64,000 nt of DNA from Bartonella rattaustraliani AUST/NH4 (GCF_000312565.1 NZ_CALW02000042.1:1-64000), one strand, 5' to 3'; counted from the first letter of the stretch, positions 29,838 through 41,507 are shown. Made by a program: numbers and translations. The notes: generated by a model not told the origin, from the letters alone.

Positions 29838-32117
29838 TTATTTCCTACCATAAGAAAGATGTTTTCGTTTCTTATCCATAAATTTGCTTTTATGGTAGGA
29901 TGTCGGTGAAGAACTTATCGGGCGAGGTTTAGTCAAGAGCTCAAAGCACACGGCTCCAGCAAGAGGCTGTACTGTTATAAGCTTTGCCTCTACTTTATCA
30001 CTCAGCTGATAGCCTTTATGGCTACGTTTTCCTATAAGAACATGTTGTAGTTCGTCAAAGTGATAATAATCATTTTTAAGTGTAGAAATATGGACAAAAC
30101 CATCTGTATTGAGTTTGTCAAGTGAGATGAAAAGCCCGGCTTTTGTGACTCCAGAAATACGACCAGTGAAAATACGACCGATTTTGTTGCTCAAATAATG
30201 TGCAACAAGCCGATCAATCGTCTCTCTTTCAGCCATCATTGCACGACGTTCATAGAGAGAAATCTGTGTAGCAATTTCTGCAAGATTTTGTTCTTGTATT
30301 TCTGTTAATGGATCACTTCCCAATTTTAAGGCTTTAATAAGAGCACGATGAATAATAAGATCAGCATAACGACGAATTGGTGATGTAAAATGTGTATAAT
30401 TTTGTAAATTCAACCCAAAATGTCCAATATTTTGGGGATGATATTCTGCTTGAGACTGTGAACGCAGAATAACTTGATTGACCAATTCTTGCTGTTCAGT
30501 GTTCATGACTTTTGCTAAAATATTGTTGAGACGTGCTGATGTGAATTCTGCACCGCGAGAGAGCGATATTCCCAAACTTTGGAGAAAACTTCGCAATACT
30601 TCTTGTTTTGCAAGAGAGGGTTTATCATGAATACGATAGATGAGGGGGTGATGATACTCTTTTAATGTTTCAGCAGCAGCAATATTTGCTTGTATCATGA
30701 ACTCTTCAATCAAACGATGTGCTTCTAAATGTTGTTCACTGACAACATCTTTAATGCTTCCACTTTGATCAAGAATAATCTTTTTTTCCGCTATTTCTAA
30801 TTCCAGTGGCTGTCGACGATCCCGCGCGTTTTTAAGGCACTGATAAGCTTCCCATAATGGCTGTAATGTGCTCTCAAAAAGGGGAGAGATTTTCTCATTT
30901 ATCTTTCTTTCAATTGCTGATTGTACTTCTTGGTAAGAAAGCTTGGCTATCACACGAATTATAACACGATGAAAACTGTGTTTTTGTTTGTTCCCATTTG
31001 CATCAAAAACCATACGAACAGCTAAAGCTGGTCTTTCTTTTCCTTCACGCAGAGAACATAAATCATTAGAAATCCGTTCGGGCAACATTGGCACAACGCG
31101 ATTAGGAAAATAAACAGAGTTTCCTCGTTTTAATGCTTCTTTATCTAAAGGGCTTCCCGTTTTTACATAGTAAGAAACATCTGCAATTGCGACCGTTACA
31201 ATCCAACCACCACTATTTTCAGGGGACTTATCCTTTGTTGCATAAACGGCATCATCATGGTCTTTTGCATCTGGTGGATCAATTGTAACAAGCGGTAATT
31301 GCCGCCAATCTTCACGATTATCTGCGTTGGCAGGTTTTATATTTTTTACTTGTTCAAGAACATCTTCAGGAAAAATATAAGGAATGCCTTTTGAGAGAAG
31401 AGCAATCACTGACAATGTTTTTTCATTATCAATATGTCCTAAAATATTTTTGATTTGTGCAGTTTTCAGCCCATAGCCAGTGTTTTTTTTAATTTCAACT
31501 TCGACAAAATCACCAGATTTTATCTCTATTTTTGAAGATGTCTCAGAGAGTTCAAGAATTAATTCGTTCGTTTTTCGGTCTATGGGTTCAAGCCGCCATT
31601 GATTTGTTGTTAATTTTCGTACAATACCAAATGCACTTTTGGGAGATGCATCAACTTTACGAATAACACGCCCTGTATAAGAGTCGCTTTGAGACGCTTT
31701 ATTTCTAAAAACTTTTATAAGAACATGATCTCTAACGCCAACGCTCTCTCCTTTTATGCGGTGAAAAGAGCGTATTTCAATATTTGGTTTTGAATCATCA
31801 TCCCACTTCAAAGGTTGTGCAATTAAACTGCCATCTTTGTTGCGTCCAATAATTTTTACCAAAGCAACGGGTGGTAGTTTTCCTTTATTTTTTGTCTTTT
31901 TACGCTGTTTTGATATGAGATCTTCATTTTTTAATTCGCGTAATATATCTCTTAACCAAATACGAGAATCGCCCTTTAAATTAAAAGTTTTGGCAATTTC
32001 ACGTTTACTTGATCGGTCAGGATTTTCATGAATAAAGGAAAGAATTGCATCCCTATCGGGCAATCGTTCCCTATTGAACGATTGGAAATGTTCTGTTTTT
32101 TTTTCGCCTTTAGCCAA
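29838..32117 (-). CDS. rnr: Ribonuclease R
   Basis: RNase R is a processive 3'-to-5' exoribonuclease that degrades structured RNA and takes part in rRNA and tmRNA-linked quality control. The order is an N-terminal helix-turn-helix, cold-shock-like domains, then the RNB catalytic domain with the Asp cluster TIDPPDAKDHDDAV (about residues 278-291). RYADLIIHRAL follows, then an S1 RNA-binding domain (GRISGVTKAGLFISL) and a basic tail. Its 759 residues are normal. The start is a TTG at 32117, six bases after the topA stop, so it is likely translated from the same message as topA. Confidence 0.96.
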   Translation of the reverse strand: MAKGEKKTEHFQSFNRERLPDRDAILSFIHENPDRSSKREIAKTFNLKGDSRIWLRDILRELKNEDLISKQRKKTKNKGKLPPVALVKIIGRNKDGSLIAQPLKWDDDSKPNIEIRSFHRIKGESVGVRDHVLIKVFRNKASQSDSYTGRVIRKVDASPKSAFGIVRKLTTNQWRLEPIDRKTNELILELSETSSKIEIKSGDFVEVEIKKNTGYGLKTAQIKNILGHIDNEKTLSVIALLSKGIPYIFPEDVLEQVKNIKPANADNREDWRQLPLVTIDPPDAKDHDDAVYATKDKSPENSGGWIVTVAIADVSYYVKTGSPLDKEALKRGNSVYFPNRVVPMLPERISNDLCSLREGKERPALAVRMVFDANGNKQKHSFHRVIIRVIAKLSYQEVQSAIERKINEKISPLFESTLQPLWEAYQCLKNARDRRQPLELEIAEKKIILDQSGSIKDVVSEQHLEAHRLIEEFMIQANIAAAETLKEYHHPLIYRIHDKPSLAKQEVLRSFLQSLGISLSRGAEFTSARLNNILAKVMNTEQQELVNQVILRSQSQAEYHPQNIGHFGLNLQNYTHFTSPIRRYADLIIHRALIKALKLGSDPLTEIQEQNLAEIATQISLYERRAMMAERETIDRLVAHYLSNKIGRIFTGRISGVTKAGLFISLDKLNTDGFVHISTLKNDYYHFDELQHVLIGKRSHKGYQLSDKVEAKLITVQPLAGAVCFELLTKPRPISSSPTSYHKSKFMDKKRKHLSYGRK

Positions 32118-32120
32118 AAC

Positions 32121-34708
32121 TTATGTCTCTTTTCCTTTGGAAGAAGCTCTTTTTGTGGTTCCCTTTTTACGAGAAGTTTTTCCCGTTCCTTTTTTACTTG
32201 ATTCTTTTGCAGATATCAGTTCCAAAGCTTCTGAAAGTGTTACACTAATTGGTTCTTTCTCTTTTGGCAATGTTGCATTAATTTTGCCCCAATTAACATA
32301 GGGTCCATAACGTCCATTGCGCACTGTGACAGGTCCTCCATCAGGATGCTCTCCTAATGTTGCAAGGGCAGCAGATGTTGTTCTAGCTTGCGTGGTTTTA
32401 TTTTCTCGCTTTTCGGCAAGCACTGTGACAGCGCGATTGATGCCAATGTCAAAAACTTCATCTGCGTAGAGCAGAGGGGCAGACTTGCCATCATGTGTAA
32501 GATAGGGACCATAGCGCCCAATGGTTGCTGTGATGACTTTTCCTGTTTCAGGATGAATACCAATTTCACGGGGGAGAGAGAGTAAAGCTAAAGCTTTATC
32601 GAGAGTTACATTTTCTGCTTTCCATTCTTTTGGTAGTCCTGCACGCTTATCTCCTTTACTTTCGCCGAGTTGAACATAGGGGCCAAAACGACCCTTGCGA
32701 AGAGAAATCTCTTTTCCTGTTTGAGAATCGACACCAAGCACAACAGGCTCATCACTCTGTATGGCTTCATTTTCTTCTCCTGTGTCTGTTCCAAGTTGGC
32801 GCGTATATTTACATTCAGGATAATTAGAGCAACCAACAAATGCACCATAACGCCCTAGTTTTAATGATAATTCCCCATTTTTACAAAGAGGGCAGGAGCG
32901 AACATCACTTCCGTCTTCACGAACAGGGAAGGCAAGAGGTGCTAACGTCACGTTTAAAACATCAAGGACATTGGTTATACGCAGTTCTTTGATATTGGTA
33001 ATAGACGCGTTAAATTCATCCCAAAAATCACGCAATACATCTTTCCAAGAAAGTTTTCCATCTGATATAAGGTCAAGTTTTTCCTCAAGGTTTGCTGTAA
33101 AACCATATTCTACATAGCGATTAAAGAAATTTTCAAGAAATGCTGTAACGATACGTCCTTTAGCATCAGGAATAAGTTTTCGTTTATCAATAGCAATATA
33201 CCCACGATCACAAAGTGTGGATAATGTGGAGGCATAGGTTGAAGGGCGACCAATTCCCAGTTCTTCAAGCTTTTTAATTAAGGAAGCTTCAGAATAACGG
33301 GGGGGGGGTCTGTCGTATGTTGTAAAGCTTCAACTTTTTCTTTGGTAAGCGTTTCGCCAGTGTTTATTTGTGGCAAACGCGTTGTTTCCTTTTCTTCACC
33401 TTTTTTTTCTTCTCGTTGATCGGCGTGAACAGAAATAAAACCATCAAAACGAATAACAGAACCTGTTGCACGTAAATTTGCGTGACTTTCTCCCTGTTGT
33501 GCTTCAATTTCAACAGTTGTGCGTTCAATGTCGGCAGAACGCATTTGACTGGCAATAGCGCGTTTCCATATCAATTCATAGAGTTTTGCTTGATCTTTCT
33601 CGAGAAAATGGCCCATTTGATTGGGGAGGCGTTGAAAATCCGTTGGGCGGATAGCTTCGTGGGCTTCTTGTGCGTTTTTTGCTTTTGTTGCGTAAAAATG
33701 TGGCTTTTCAGGAACATAGTTCTTGCCAAAGGATTCATGAATCACTTTTCGTGCTGAATCGATAGCTTCTGGTGCCATTTGTACACCGTCGGTACGCATA
33801 TAGGTAATAAGACCGGACATTTCCCCATTAATTTCAACACCTTCATAAAGTTTTTGTGCAACTTGCATGGTACGAGAGGCCGAAAATCCTAATGTTGAAG
33901 AAGCTGCTTGCTGTAAAGTGGAGGTGGTAAATGGAGGAGAAGGGTTTCTCTTTGTCGGTTTTGCTTCAACACTGAGTGTGCGGTATTTTGCATCCTCCAA
34001 CATAAGGCGAATTTGATCGGCTTGTTCTTGAGATTGAATATCAAGCTTGCCAATCTTGTTGTGGTTAAACATTGTTAATCTTGCTTGAAAACTGTCATTT
34101 CTTATGGTTTTCAAGTCTGTTGTAATGGACCAATAATCTTCTTTGATAAAATGTTCTATTTCTGATTCACGGTCACAAATAATCCGTAAAGCAACAGATT
34201 GAACACGACCAGCTGAACGTGCGCCAGGAAGCTTACGCCACAAAACAGGTGAAAGTGTAAAACCAACCAAATAATCAAGAGCACGACGTGCAAGATAAGC
34301 ATCCACGAGTGACGTATCAATATCTCGCGGATTATTCATGGCATCAAGCACAGATTTTTTGGTGATAGCATTGAAGACAACGCGTTTCACCGGTTTGTCT
34401 TTTAAAACTTTTTTTTGACGAAGAACATCCAGAATATGCCATGAAATAGCTTCTCCTTCACGATCAGGGTCTGTTGCTAAAATAAGGCTATCGGCTTCTT
34501 TAACTGCTTTTGCTATTTCATTCAAACGTTTAGCAGAGGCAGAATCGACATCCCACTTCATAGAAAAATCTTGATCAGGAAGAACAGAACCATCTTTTGC
34601 AGGCAAATCACGAACATGTCCAAATGATGCGACTACTTTATATTGAGATCCAAGATATTTATTAATTGTTTTTGCTTTTGCTGGAGATTCAACGATGACG
34701 ATATTCAT
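32121..34708 (-). CDS. topA: DNA topoisomerase I, reading frame broken at a ten-base C tract
   Basis: TopA relaxes negative supercoils and is normally essential. The first frame (34708-33278) has the TOPRIM domain with DPDREGEAISWHI and the catalytic Tyr in GLITYMRTDGVQ (about residue 302). It ends abruptly after TDPPP. The second frame carries on exactly where expected, RYSEASLIKKLEELGIGRPS, through a zinc-binding CPLCKNGEL...CSNYPECKY and three GPYV/GPYL repeats to 32121. The break is at 33299-33308: ten C on the coding strand where eleven would join the frames into a protein of about 862 residues. This may be a sequencing error, a slippage-prone tract or a true mutation. dprA lies upstream and rnr follows directly. 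Confidence 0.93.
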
Positions 34709-34948
34709 AATTTTACCCGAATGTTGAAATAAAAAACTTTTTTATAAACCCCTTTCACGCGAATGGCTAATAGCAATTGGTTAAGAGCACATAAAAAACA
34801 TTAATTATACAAGTGGTGATTGTTATTATTAAAGTACACCCTATATGGAATTATACTATTTATTTTCCACAGTTAATACAAAGTATACGGCGAAATACTA
34901 AGATGACGTCTATTGAGAGGTGGGGAGATTACTCAAGGATAGAAGGTT

Positions 34949-35155
34949 ATGTTTATAAATCATTTAAAAGTTATCCAATATATCACAGATATGTCAAAAC
35001 AGATGAACCAGATGGCTCGCCAAGCACATAGTCCTCTTTTAGCACTCCTTTTAGATATGGTCGCCAAAGAAGGACAAAGCATTATTAATAGTGCTGAGAC
35101 TCTTGGAGAGGATTCGGACTCGACAATGACACATAACCACCAGAGTGTCGAATAA
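34949..35155 (+). CDS. Small hypothetical protein, doubtful
   Basis: A 68-codon frame starts with ATG at 34949, with AAGGA about nine bases upstream. The translation contains MARQAHSPLLALLLDMVAKEG and an acidic C-terminus. I recognise no family. It lies in the space between topA and dprA and its last 71 bases overlap the 3' end of dprA antisense. It could be real because of its start site, or chance. Confidence 0.3.
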   Translation: MFINHLKVIQYITDMSKQMNQMARQAHSPLLALLLDMVAKEGQSIINSAETLGEDSDSTMTHNHQSVE

Positions 35156-36299
35156 GCTTTCCAGCAAGTTCGAGTTCTACCAGCAAGAGGTAGAGGTTTT
35201 GTAATGAAACGCCTGAATGGGTGCTGAGTGTGTCTAAATCTATTGGGGTTGTTGAGAGGACGGAGAGAACAGCTACGCGTTCTGCATCATCTCCAGGTGA
35301 AAGTGGAATAGAGATCTTTGCATCAGAGGAAGAGAGGCTCTCCTTTTCAAGTTGAAGAAAAGGTGGTTCTTCAAAAAAATCGCGTTGAGAATATGTAAAT
35401 GGTGAGATTAAGGGTGTAAGTGTTTCTATGATGTCAGAAGGATGTGTGGTGAGCAGGGCACCATCTTTGATGAGATTGTTTGTTCCAACGGATCTTGGAT
35501 CAAGGGGAGAGCCAGGAATGGCAAAAGTTAACCGTCCCATTTCAGCTGCTTGACGTGCAGTGATGAGAGACCCTGATCGTAAGGCCGCTTCGACAACCAA
35601 GAGACCAAGTGATAAACCTGCAATGATACGATTTCTTCTTGGAAAGTCGATAGCACGTGGCTTCCAAGAAATGGGCATTTCACTGATAATGGCGCCTCCG
35701 TTGCTTGTAATATCTTCATGCAATTTTTTGTTTTCAGGAGGGTAGATATGATTAATTCCACCAGCCATGACTGCGACTGTACCTGTTTGCAAACTTGCTT
35801 GATGCACAATACTATCAATCCCACGAGCGAGCCCGGAAACTGTTGTAAAGCCAGAATTCCCAAGAAAGTGAGCAAATTGAGTCGCAAGCTTTTTTCCTGC
35901 TGCTGAAGCATTTCGAGATCCAACAATTCCAACAGAGGGTTTCTGAAAAACTGAAACATTGCCTTTTATAGCAATCAGTGGTGGTGGCGCTTCTATCATT
36001 TTAAGAAAATTGGGATAGTCTGGTTCTCCTACACAAACAAACCGAATACCTAATTTTTCGGCTTCTTGCATTTCTTTTTCAGCCTCTTCTATCGTTGTTA
36101 TGCGAAGAGTCGCAGAAAGCCCCCCTTTTTTACCAAGTTCAGGAAGAGCAGCTAAAGCACTTTCTGCTGTTTTATAATGATCAATAAGATTGCGAAAACT
36201 AACCGCTCCAATATTTTCACTTCGTAACAACCGTAACCAGTTTAGACGTTGATGATCAGTCAGTAGAATCCCTTTATTTATCCTTGTTTCAAATGCCAA
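35085..36299 (-). CDS. dprA: DNA-processing protein DprA
   Basis: DprA loads RecA on incoming single-stranded DNA during transformation and is widespread even in bacteria not known to be competent. An N-terminal helical domain ([20 protein letters not shown]) precedes the Rossmann-like DprA core with [46 protein letters not shown] and [13 protein letters not shown] winged-helix C-terminal domain ends it. Its 404 residues are slightly longer than average. The start overlaps the plsY 3' end by about 11 bases, showing tight coupling within the pyrB-to-rnr run. Confidence 0.95.
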   Translation of the reverse strand: MAFETRINKGILLTDHQRLNWLRLLRSENIGAVSFRNLIDHYKTAESALAALPELGKKGGLSATLRITTIEEAEKEMQEAEKLGIRFVCVGEPDYPNFLKMIEAPPPLIAIKGNVSVFQKPSVGIVGSRNASAAGKKLATQFAHFLGNSGFTTVSGLARGIDSIVHQASLQTGTVAVMAGGINHIYPPENKKLHEDITSNGGAIISEMPISWKPRAIDFPRRNRIIAGLSLGLLVVEAALRSGSLITARQAAEMGRLTFAIPGSPLDPRSVGTNNLIKDGALLTTHPSDIIETLTPLISPFTYSQRDFFEEPPFLQLEKESLSSSDAKISIPLSPGDDAERVAVLSVLSTTPIDLDTLSTHSGVSLQNLYLLLVELELAGKLIRHSGGYVSLSSPNPLQESQHY

Positions 36300-36909
36300 T
36301 CTTGTTTTCTTTCCCCGTTAAGAGCCTCCTGATATTTGCGTGATGTTTGATAATCACGAATATACTCATCGCGATGAGCATACAATAGATATAAAAATAA
36401 GGATAGGAAAAATAAACGAATATTGGCGTGATAATAACCGCCATAAGTGCGGATAATGAGGAGTAGCGTGTAAACAGAAAAAGCACTATCCACACTATAA
36501 TAAAAACAATTGCTGAGGGCCAGTATATCCCTAAAATGATACCCAAATAGGTCGCAACACCTTTTCCACCTTTAAATTTAAGCCATATGGGAAAAAGATG
36601 TCCTAAAAAAGCAAAAAAACCTACTAAAGAAACAATGATACTGTTTTCTATCGGATTATTAAAGAACTTGATAACAAGGATAATAATCGTTCCCTTCAAG
36701 ATATCGCAAACGAGCGTGAGAGCAGCAATTTTTTTATTTCCTGTTCGTAAAACATTTGTTGCTCCAATATTTCCAGAACCAATTGCTCTCACATCGCCAA
36801 GTTTGGCTAATTGCGTAAAAAGCAAACCAAATGGAACAGAACCAATAAGATAGGATATCAAAAAGGTAAACCATGTATAGAATTGAAAAATGACTTCTAT
36901 TTTATCCAT
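36289..36909 (-). CDS. plsY: Glycerol-3-phosphate acyltransferase PlsY
   Basis: PlsY is an inner-membrane enzyme that transfers an acyl group from acyl-phosphate to glycerol 3-phosphate, starting phospholipid synthesis. Several membrane helices are visible. The three family motifs are present: [11 protein letters not shown], the glycine-rich [11 protein letters not shown] and the C-terminal [18 protein letters not shown] prefer the ATG at 36909 (206 residues), which overlaps the pyrC stop (AATGGATAA), over the in-frame start at 36921. The overlap implies translational coupling with pyrC. Confidence 0.95.
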   Translation of the reverse strand: MDKIEVIFQFYTWFTFLISYLIGSVPFGLLFTQLAKLGDVRAIGSGNIGATNVLRTGNKKIAALTLVCDILKGTIIILVIKFFNNPIENSIIVSLVGFFAFLGHLFPIWLKFKGGKGVATYLGIILGIYWPSAIVFIIVWIVLFLFTRYSSLSALMAVIITPIFVYFSYPYFYIYCMLIAMSIFVIIKHHANIRRLLTGKENKIGI

Positions 36910-38209
36910 TAAAAATCTCATTGAGCTTAAAAATTAATTGTCCCTTAACAAAGGTTTGAAGAACACGTCCTTGAAAACGTGCATTTTCAAAAGGGGTGTT
37001 TTTTGAACGTGAAAAAAGCTTTTCTGCAGAGACAATCCATGGCGCATCAAGATCAACTAAAATAAGGTCTGCAGGGGCTCCTTTTTTCAATGTACCTGCG
37101 TTGAGCCCAAAGAGTTTCGCAGGCGTTGTTGACAAAAGCTCAGTAAGACGGAGGAGTGAGATGGTTTCATTATGATAAAGGCGTAAGGCTGCACCCAATA
37201 AAGTTTCCATCCCAATGACACCAACTGCAGCATCGTTAAATGGTAAAAGTTTTGCATCAGTGCTGTGAGGATCATGGGAAGAAACAATAACATCTACCGT
37301 CCCATCTTTTATGGCTTCAATCATTGCTATACGGTCTTCTTCTGCACGCAATGGCGGTATGAGACGGAAAGCAGTACGATATTCACCAATATCATTTTCA
37401 TTAAGAGATAAGTGATGAATGGACACACCCGCTGAAATTTTTTCATTTTGTTGTTTGCTTAAGCGGACTGCATCAGCAGAGAGTGCTGTCGATATTTGTG
37501 CCGCATGATAGCGTGTTTGCGTTAATGCGGCTAGGCGTAAATCTCTTTCAAGTGGGATAATTTCTGCTTCGCGTGGTATTCCAGAGAGTCCAAGCCAACT
37601 CGCTATCAAACCTTCATTCATAACGCCTTGTTCTGTGAGGTCTTTGTCTTGTGTTTCGTGTATTAATGGAACATTAAAGTCGCGTGCATAAGTCATTGCA
37701 CGTCGCATAACAGATGAATTTTGAAGAGTTTTTTTTCCTTCACTAAAAGCTATAGCTCCTGCATCTTTTAGTAAGCCAAATTCGGTTATTTCTTGTCCCT
37801 TAAAACCTTGTGTGATCGCAGCAACGGGATAAATATTGACCGATGAAATTTCTTGCGCTGTACGCACAATGAATTTAACAAGTGCCACATTATCGATGAT
37901 GGGATTTGTGTCTGGCATCATAAGGAAAGAAGTAATACCACCTGCTGCCGCAGATTGACTTGCCGATATAATTGTTTCACGACGTTCATTCCCTGGTTCT
38001 CCAACAAAAACACGGGCATCAACAAGCCCGGGTAAAATTGCTTTGTTTTGTGTATCAATAATTTCTGCTGATTCGGGTATTCCCTGATTTAAAGCTTCTC
38101 TTCCAGCCGCTGTAATGAAACCATTTTCAACAATAACGGTGCCAATTTCATCAATTGTGCGTGAAGGGTCAATAATACGGGCATTTTGGAAAACAATGGG
38201 CTTTGTCAT
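36902..38209 (-). CDS. pyrC: Dihydroorotase-like protein lacking metal-binding residues (PyrX type)
   Basis: The 435-residue protein belongs to the dihydroorotase/amidohydrolase family and overlaps pyrB by four bases (ATGA). The N-terminal HxH that binds zinc in active enzymes is replaced ([11 protein letters not shown] instead of DxHVHFREPG). The HiST motif is AQIST, and the TDHAPH motif is SSHDPHS. It is therefore probably a non-catalytic partner needed for aspartate carbamoyltransferase assembly, as described for the PyrC' or PyrX proteins of some bacteria. An active dihydroorotase would have to be encoded elsewhere. The gene symbol follows the usual annotation of this locus. Confidence 0.85.
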   Translation of the reverse strand: MTKPIVFQNARIIDPSRTIDEIGTVIVENGFITAAGREALNQGIPESAEIIDTQNKAILPGLVDARVFVGEPGNERRETIISASQSAAAGGITSFLMMPDTNPIIDNVALVKFIVRTAQEISSVNIYPVAAITQGFKGQEITEFGLLKDAGAIAFSEGKKTLQNSSVMRRAMTYARDFNVPLIHETQDKDLTEQGVMNEGLIASWLGLSGIPREAEIIPLERDLRLAALTQTRYHAAQISTALSADAVRLSKQQNEKISAGVSIHHLSLNENDIGEYRTAFRLIPPLRAEEDRIAMIEAIKDGTVDVIVSSHDPHSTDAKLLPFNDAAVGVIGMETLLGAALRLYHNETISLLRLTELLSTTPAKLFGLNAGTLKKGAPADLILVDLDAPWIVSAEKLFSRSKNTPFENARFQGRVLQTFVKGQLIFKLNEIFNG

Positions 38210-39171
38210 TTCTTTTCTCCACTTGCTTTAAGGCGTGAATCCAATAAAGCCTCCATGACAGCCATACGCACAGCAATTCCCATTTCTACTTGTGTATGAA
38301 TCATACTTTGTGGTCCATCTGCTATGTCAGATGCGATTTCTATACCACGGTTTATTGGGCCAGGATGCAGAATTATGCAATCGTTTTTGGCATAAGCTAA
38401 ATTTTTTTTATGTAAACCGAAATAATGAAAATATTCATAAACAGACGGAATGAAGGAACCTGTCATACGTTCATGTTGCAAGCGTAGCATCATGATAACG
38501 TCAGCATCTTTAAGACCTTCCTCCATCGTGTTAAACACTTCAACGCCCATATCGGCAATTCCTGTTGGTAAAAGGGTTGAAGGCGCGACAGCACGAACAC
38601 GTGCGCCCAAAGCATTGAGACTGAGGATATTGGAGCGCGCAACGCGTGAATGCAAAATATCTCCGCAAATTGCAACAGTTAATCCTTCAATACGGCCTTT
38701 TGCTCTTTTAATGGTCAGAGCGTCTAATAAAGCCTGCGTTGGATGTTCATGGGCACCATCGCCTGCATTAATGACGCAGCAATCAACCTTTTGAGCGAGT
38801 AAAGCAGCTGCTCCAGCACAATTATGCCGTACAACAAGGATATCTGGTTTCATTGCATTGAGAGTTGTGGCTGTATCAATCAATGTTTCTCCTTTCTTGA
38901 CTGATGAGTTGCCAATAGCCATACTCATTACATCTGCTCCTAAGCGTTTACCAGCTAACTCAAAAGAAGATTGTGTACGTGTGGAAGCTTCAAAGAAGAG
39001 ATTAATTTGTGTACGTCCATACAATATGGATTTTGTTTTATCAATTTGGGGGGAGAGAACAACATTTGCATCTGCGCGATCAAGCAATGTTTTCAGGTCT
39101 TGTATACTCAAACCTTTAATAGATAAAAGATGTTGATGGGGGAAAAGGGGAAAAAAAGTGTTTCGAGTCAT
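38206..39171 (-). CDS. pyrB: Aspartate carbamoyltransferase catalytic subunit
   Basis: PyrB joins carbamoyl phosphate and aspartate to carbamoyl-aspartate in pyrimidine synthesis. The carbamoyl-phosphate motif [13 protein letters not shown], the loop [10 protein letters not shown] and [17 protein letters not shown] are present. So are [13 protein letters not shown] and the C-terminal [11 protein letters not shown]. Its 321 residues are normal. No regulatory pyrI is seen; the degenerate PyrC neighbour probably completes the holoenzyme. It starts the minus-strand run pyrB-pyrC-plsY-dprA-topA-rnr. Confidence 0.97.
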   Translation of the reverse strand: MTRNTFFPLFPHQHLLSIKGLSIQDLKTLLDRADANVVLSPQIDKTKSILYGRTQINLFFEASTRTQSSFELAGKRLGADVMSMAIGNSSVKKGETLIDTATTLNAMKPDILVVRHNCAGAAALLAQKVDCCVINAGDGAHEHPTQALLDALTIKRAKGRIEGLTVAICGDILHSRVARSNILSLNALGARVRAVAPSTLLPTGIADMGVEVFNTMEEGLKDADVIMMLRLQHERMTGSFIPSVYEYFHYFGLHKKNLAYAKNDCIILHPGPINRGIEIASDIADGPQSMIHTQVEMGIAVRMAVMEALLDSRLKASGEKK

Positions 39172-39266
39172 GGCATTCTTTTCTATCTCTCTTTAAACAG
39201 ATTAAACAAGAGTTGGTTTGAATATGATAAATATTTTTAACTGCAAAAAGACAAATAGTCTATGAT

Positions 39267-40913
39267 ATGAATGATTTGAATAATAGGAATATGCCTATGA
39301 CTGCTCCATTTGTGCAAAACGCTCGTCGAAAAAATGCATTTCTTAGTGATACACTTATGTTTCGTATTGCCTCTACTTTGCCTAAGTTTTTATTGGCTAG
39401 CTTTGAAGAAATAGGAGATTTTGTATCCAATCATGAAGCACGGGAGCTTTCTTTTTTGGCGAATCGTTATCGGCCAGTTTTGCATTTTCATGATGAATGG
39501 GGAAAACCAACAGAAAAATTAGAGATACATTCTTCTTACCATGCTCTTCAAAAACATTCCAGACAGGCTGGTTTGGTGACTTCACTTTGGGAAAATACGA
39601 CTTCGGAAAACGGGGTGCGCTATCAAGCACGTGCTATTCGCTTGGCTTTATCTGCTGGTTTAGAAACAGGGCATTTGAATGAAATTGTTGTCACAAGTGC
39701 AGCTATTGCAGTCCTCATTAGTGATATGGAGCTTTTCAAACAATGGCAAAATGCCCTTTTGTCACGCCAATATGATCTATCATTAAAGCCTATTCATAAC
39801 AAAAAATCTGCTTCCCTTACTTGCGCTTTTGATGATGTTGAAAAACACTCTTCTTTTACAAGTGTTAGAAAAATTTCTTTTGATGAAAAGATGGGACGAG
39901 ATCTCTATTGCCTCAATGTTGTAAAAACCAATGTTATTAATCCTATGGCTGATGGATATCTTGTGAGTGCGGAGTTAAATGGTCGTTTAAGCTGTTTTTT
40001 AATCCCACATGTACAAGAAAATGGTGCGTTAAATGGGACCATATCAATTCATCATTTAGTGCTCCGTCCCGGAGAAACTTTAACGCCAGAGGGTATGGTT
40101 GAATTTCAAGGCAGTTGTGGGTGGCTTTTGGGAGAACCTGGAGAAGGACTGAAGGTTATTAAGGATATCGAAACGATGATGCGTTTTGATCAATCTGTAA
40201 TATCAGCGGGTGTTCTACGATCTGCGCTTCAGTTTGGCATAGATTCTTTTCGCCAAAAGTTGCCAAATCAGCCTTTACCACCACTCACAGAACGTATCTT
40301 TGCAGATATTGCACTGGATATTGCGGCTACACAAGCCTTGGTTTTACGTCTGGCGCGGGCGTTTGACAATGCTGCAAATGATCGTTCTGAAGCAGCTTTT
40401 GCACGAATCATGACGCCTATTATTGCTTATCATGTGAGCCAATTGGTCGTTCCCATCCTTGGTGAAGTTATTGCACAGCTTGGCATTGAAAACTTTGTAG
40501 AGGGTAATCCCTTATCACAGATGTTGTGTAATGGGCCGGCACGGATTGTGAGAAACAGTTCTGCAAATAAATTAGTAAAAGATGCGATTCTTATCGCGGA
40601 AAAAGCACCGGGGCTGTTCCAAAAATTGTTAGAAAAAATTGCTGTTGATATTGGACCAGCGGGACCACGAGCAATTGAAATTATCAAATCTGCTGCAGAT
40701 ATGGCTTCAGCCAATGAAGGAGCAGGAAGATTTTTTGTTGAGCAAGTGGCATATGCAGCAGCAGCGGCAGCATTACATTCTGCAGATATAGAACATGTTG
40801 CACATGCTTATATGGAAAGTCGTCTTGGAGGGCAATGGAGATCTTCCTATGGGATGCTCATTGCGCGATATAACGCAGGACATTTATTAAATGTTCTTTA
40901 TCCTTCTATATGA
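39267..40913 (+). CDS. AidB-like acyl-CoA dehydrogenase family protein, degenerate
   Basis: The 548-residue protein aligns by pattern with AidB-type acyl-CoA dehydrogenases. Matching points are an N-terminal region with [20 protein letters not shown], a beta domain with [38 protein letters not shown], and a helical domain with [20 protein letters not shown]-like sequence. Key motifs are weak or lost: the usual MTEKQGGSD before the beta domain is not recognisable, and LGGNGYVE is [12 protein letters not shown] binding or catalysis is therefore doubtful. ATGs at residues 10 and 12 are alternative starts. The role is unknown; AidB itself binds DNA in the alkylation response. Confidence 0.78.
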   Translation: MNDLNNRNMPMTAPFVQNARRKNAFLSDTLMFRIASTLPKFLLASFEEIGDFVSNHEARELSFLANRYRPVLHFHDEWGKPTEKLEIHSSYHALQKHSRQAGLVTSLWENTTSENGVRYQARAIRLALSAGLETGHLNEIVVTSAAIAVLISDMELFKQWQNALLSRQYDLSLKPIHNKKSASLTCAFDDVEKHSSFTSVRKISFDEKMGRDLYCLNVVKTNVINPMADGYLVSAELNGRLSCFLIPHVQENGALNGTISIHHLVLRPGETLTPEGMVEFQGSCGWLLGEPGEGLKVIKDIETMMRFDQSVISAGVLRSALQFGIDSFRQKLPNQPLPPLTERIFADIALDIAATQALVLRLARAFDNAANDRSEAAFARIMTPIIAYHVSQLVVPILGEVIAQLGIENFVEGNPLSQMLCNGPARIVRNSSANKLVKDAILIAEKAPGLFQKLLEKIAVDIGPAGPRAIEIIKSAADMASANEGAGRFFVEQVAYAAAAAALHSADIEHVAHAYMESRLGGQWRSSYGMLIARYNAGHLLNVLYPSI

Positions 40914-41377
40914 TGAAGGCTTTGAATCCTGTTGAGGACACCTTGCAATATGAAAGCAGCAGCTGCAGAGTCAATTCTAGTTGCTCTTTTAGCACGCGAT
41001 ATATTCATTTCTAGAAGGGAGCGTTCTGCTGCGACTGTCGATAAGCGTTCATCCCAAAAAACAAAGGGGATTTTTGTATGTTCTTCCATATTTCTTACAA
41101 AAGTCCTAGTTGATTGAGCACGAGGACCACTGCTTCCATCCATATTAAGAGGTAAGCCAATAACAATAATTCCTACATTTTCATGATCAAAAATTTTTAT
41201 CAGTTTTTGGGCATCTGTCATGAATTTTTTTCGTTGAAGCACAAGACGTGAATTTGAAAAAGTCAAGCCCCTATCAGAAACAGCAATTCCGATTGTTTTT
41301 GTTCCCAAATCTAAACCCGCTATTATTTGTCCGGGCAAAAGATGCGTCATAACTTCATTTATGTTAATAATAGCCAT
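40898..41377 (-). CDS. ruvX: YqgF/RuvX-type Holliday junction resolvase-like protein
   Basis: This 159-residue RNase H-fold protein acts in 16S rRNA 5' maturation in E. coli (YqgF) and is also described as a putative resolvase. The motifs are [50 protein letters not shown] and a C-terminal [15 protein letters not shown] with the metal-binding Asp. Its 3' end overlaps the AidB-like gene by 16 bases, tail to tail. It is divergent from gatC. Confidence 0.93.
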   Translation of the reverse strand: MAIININEVMTHLLPGQIIAGLDLGTKTIGIAVSDRGLTFSNSRLVLQRKKFMTDAQKLIKIFDHENVGIIVIGLPLNMDGSSGPRAQSTRTFVRNMEEHTKIPFVFWDERLSTVAAERSLLEMNISRAKRATRIDSAAAAFILQGVLNRIQSLHHIEG

Positions 41378-41507
41378 GTACTTTAATAATTTAAATCTTT
41401 GCGTATTTTACATTCATACTATACTCTATCAATATTCTTGTGCTTGTAAACATAGCCTTGTATAGTTAGTAAAGGAATATAAAAATAACAAGGAGAAAGG
41501 CCGTAAT

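Noticed and set aside
35528-35959. Minus-strand ORF of 143 codons
   Set aside because: It is another frame of dprA; the dprA frame carries all the family motifs.
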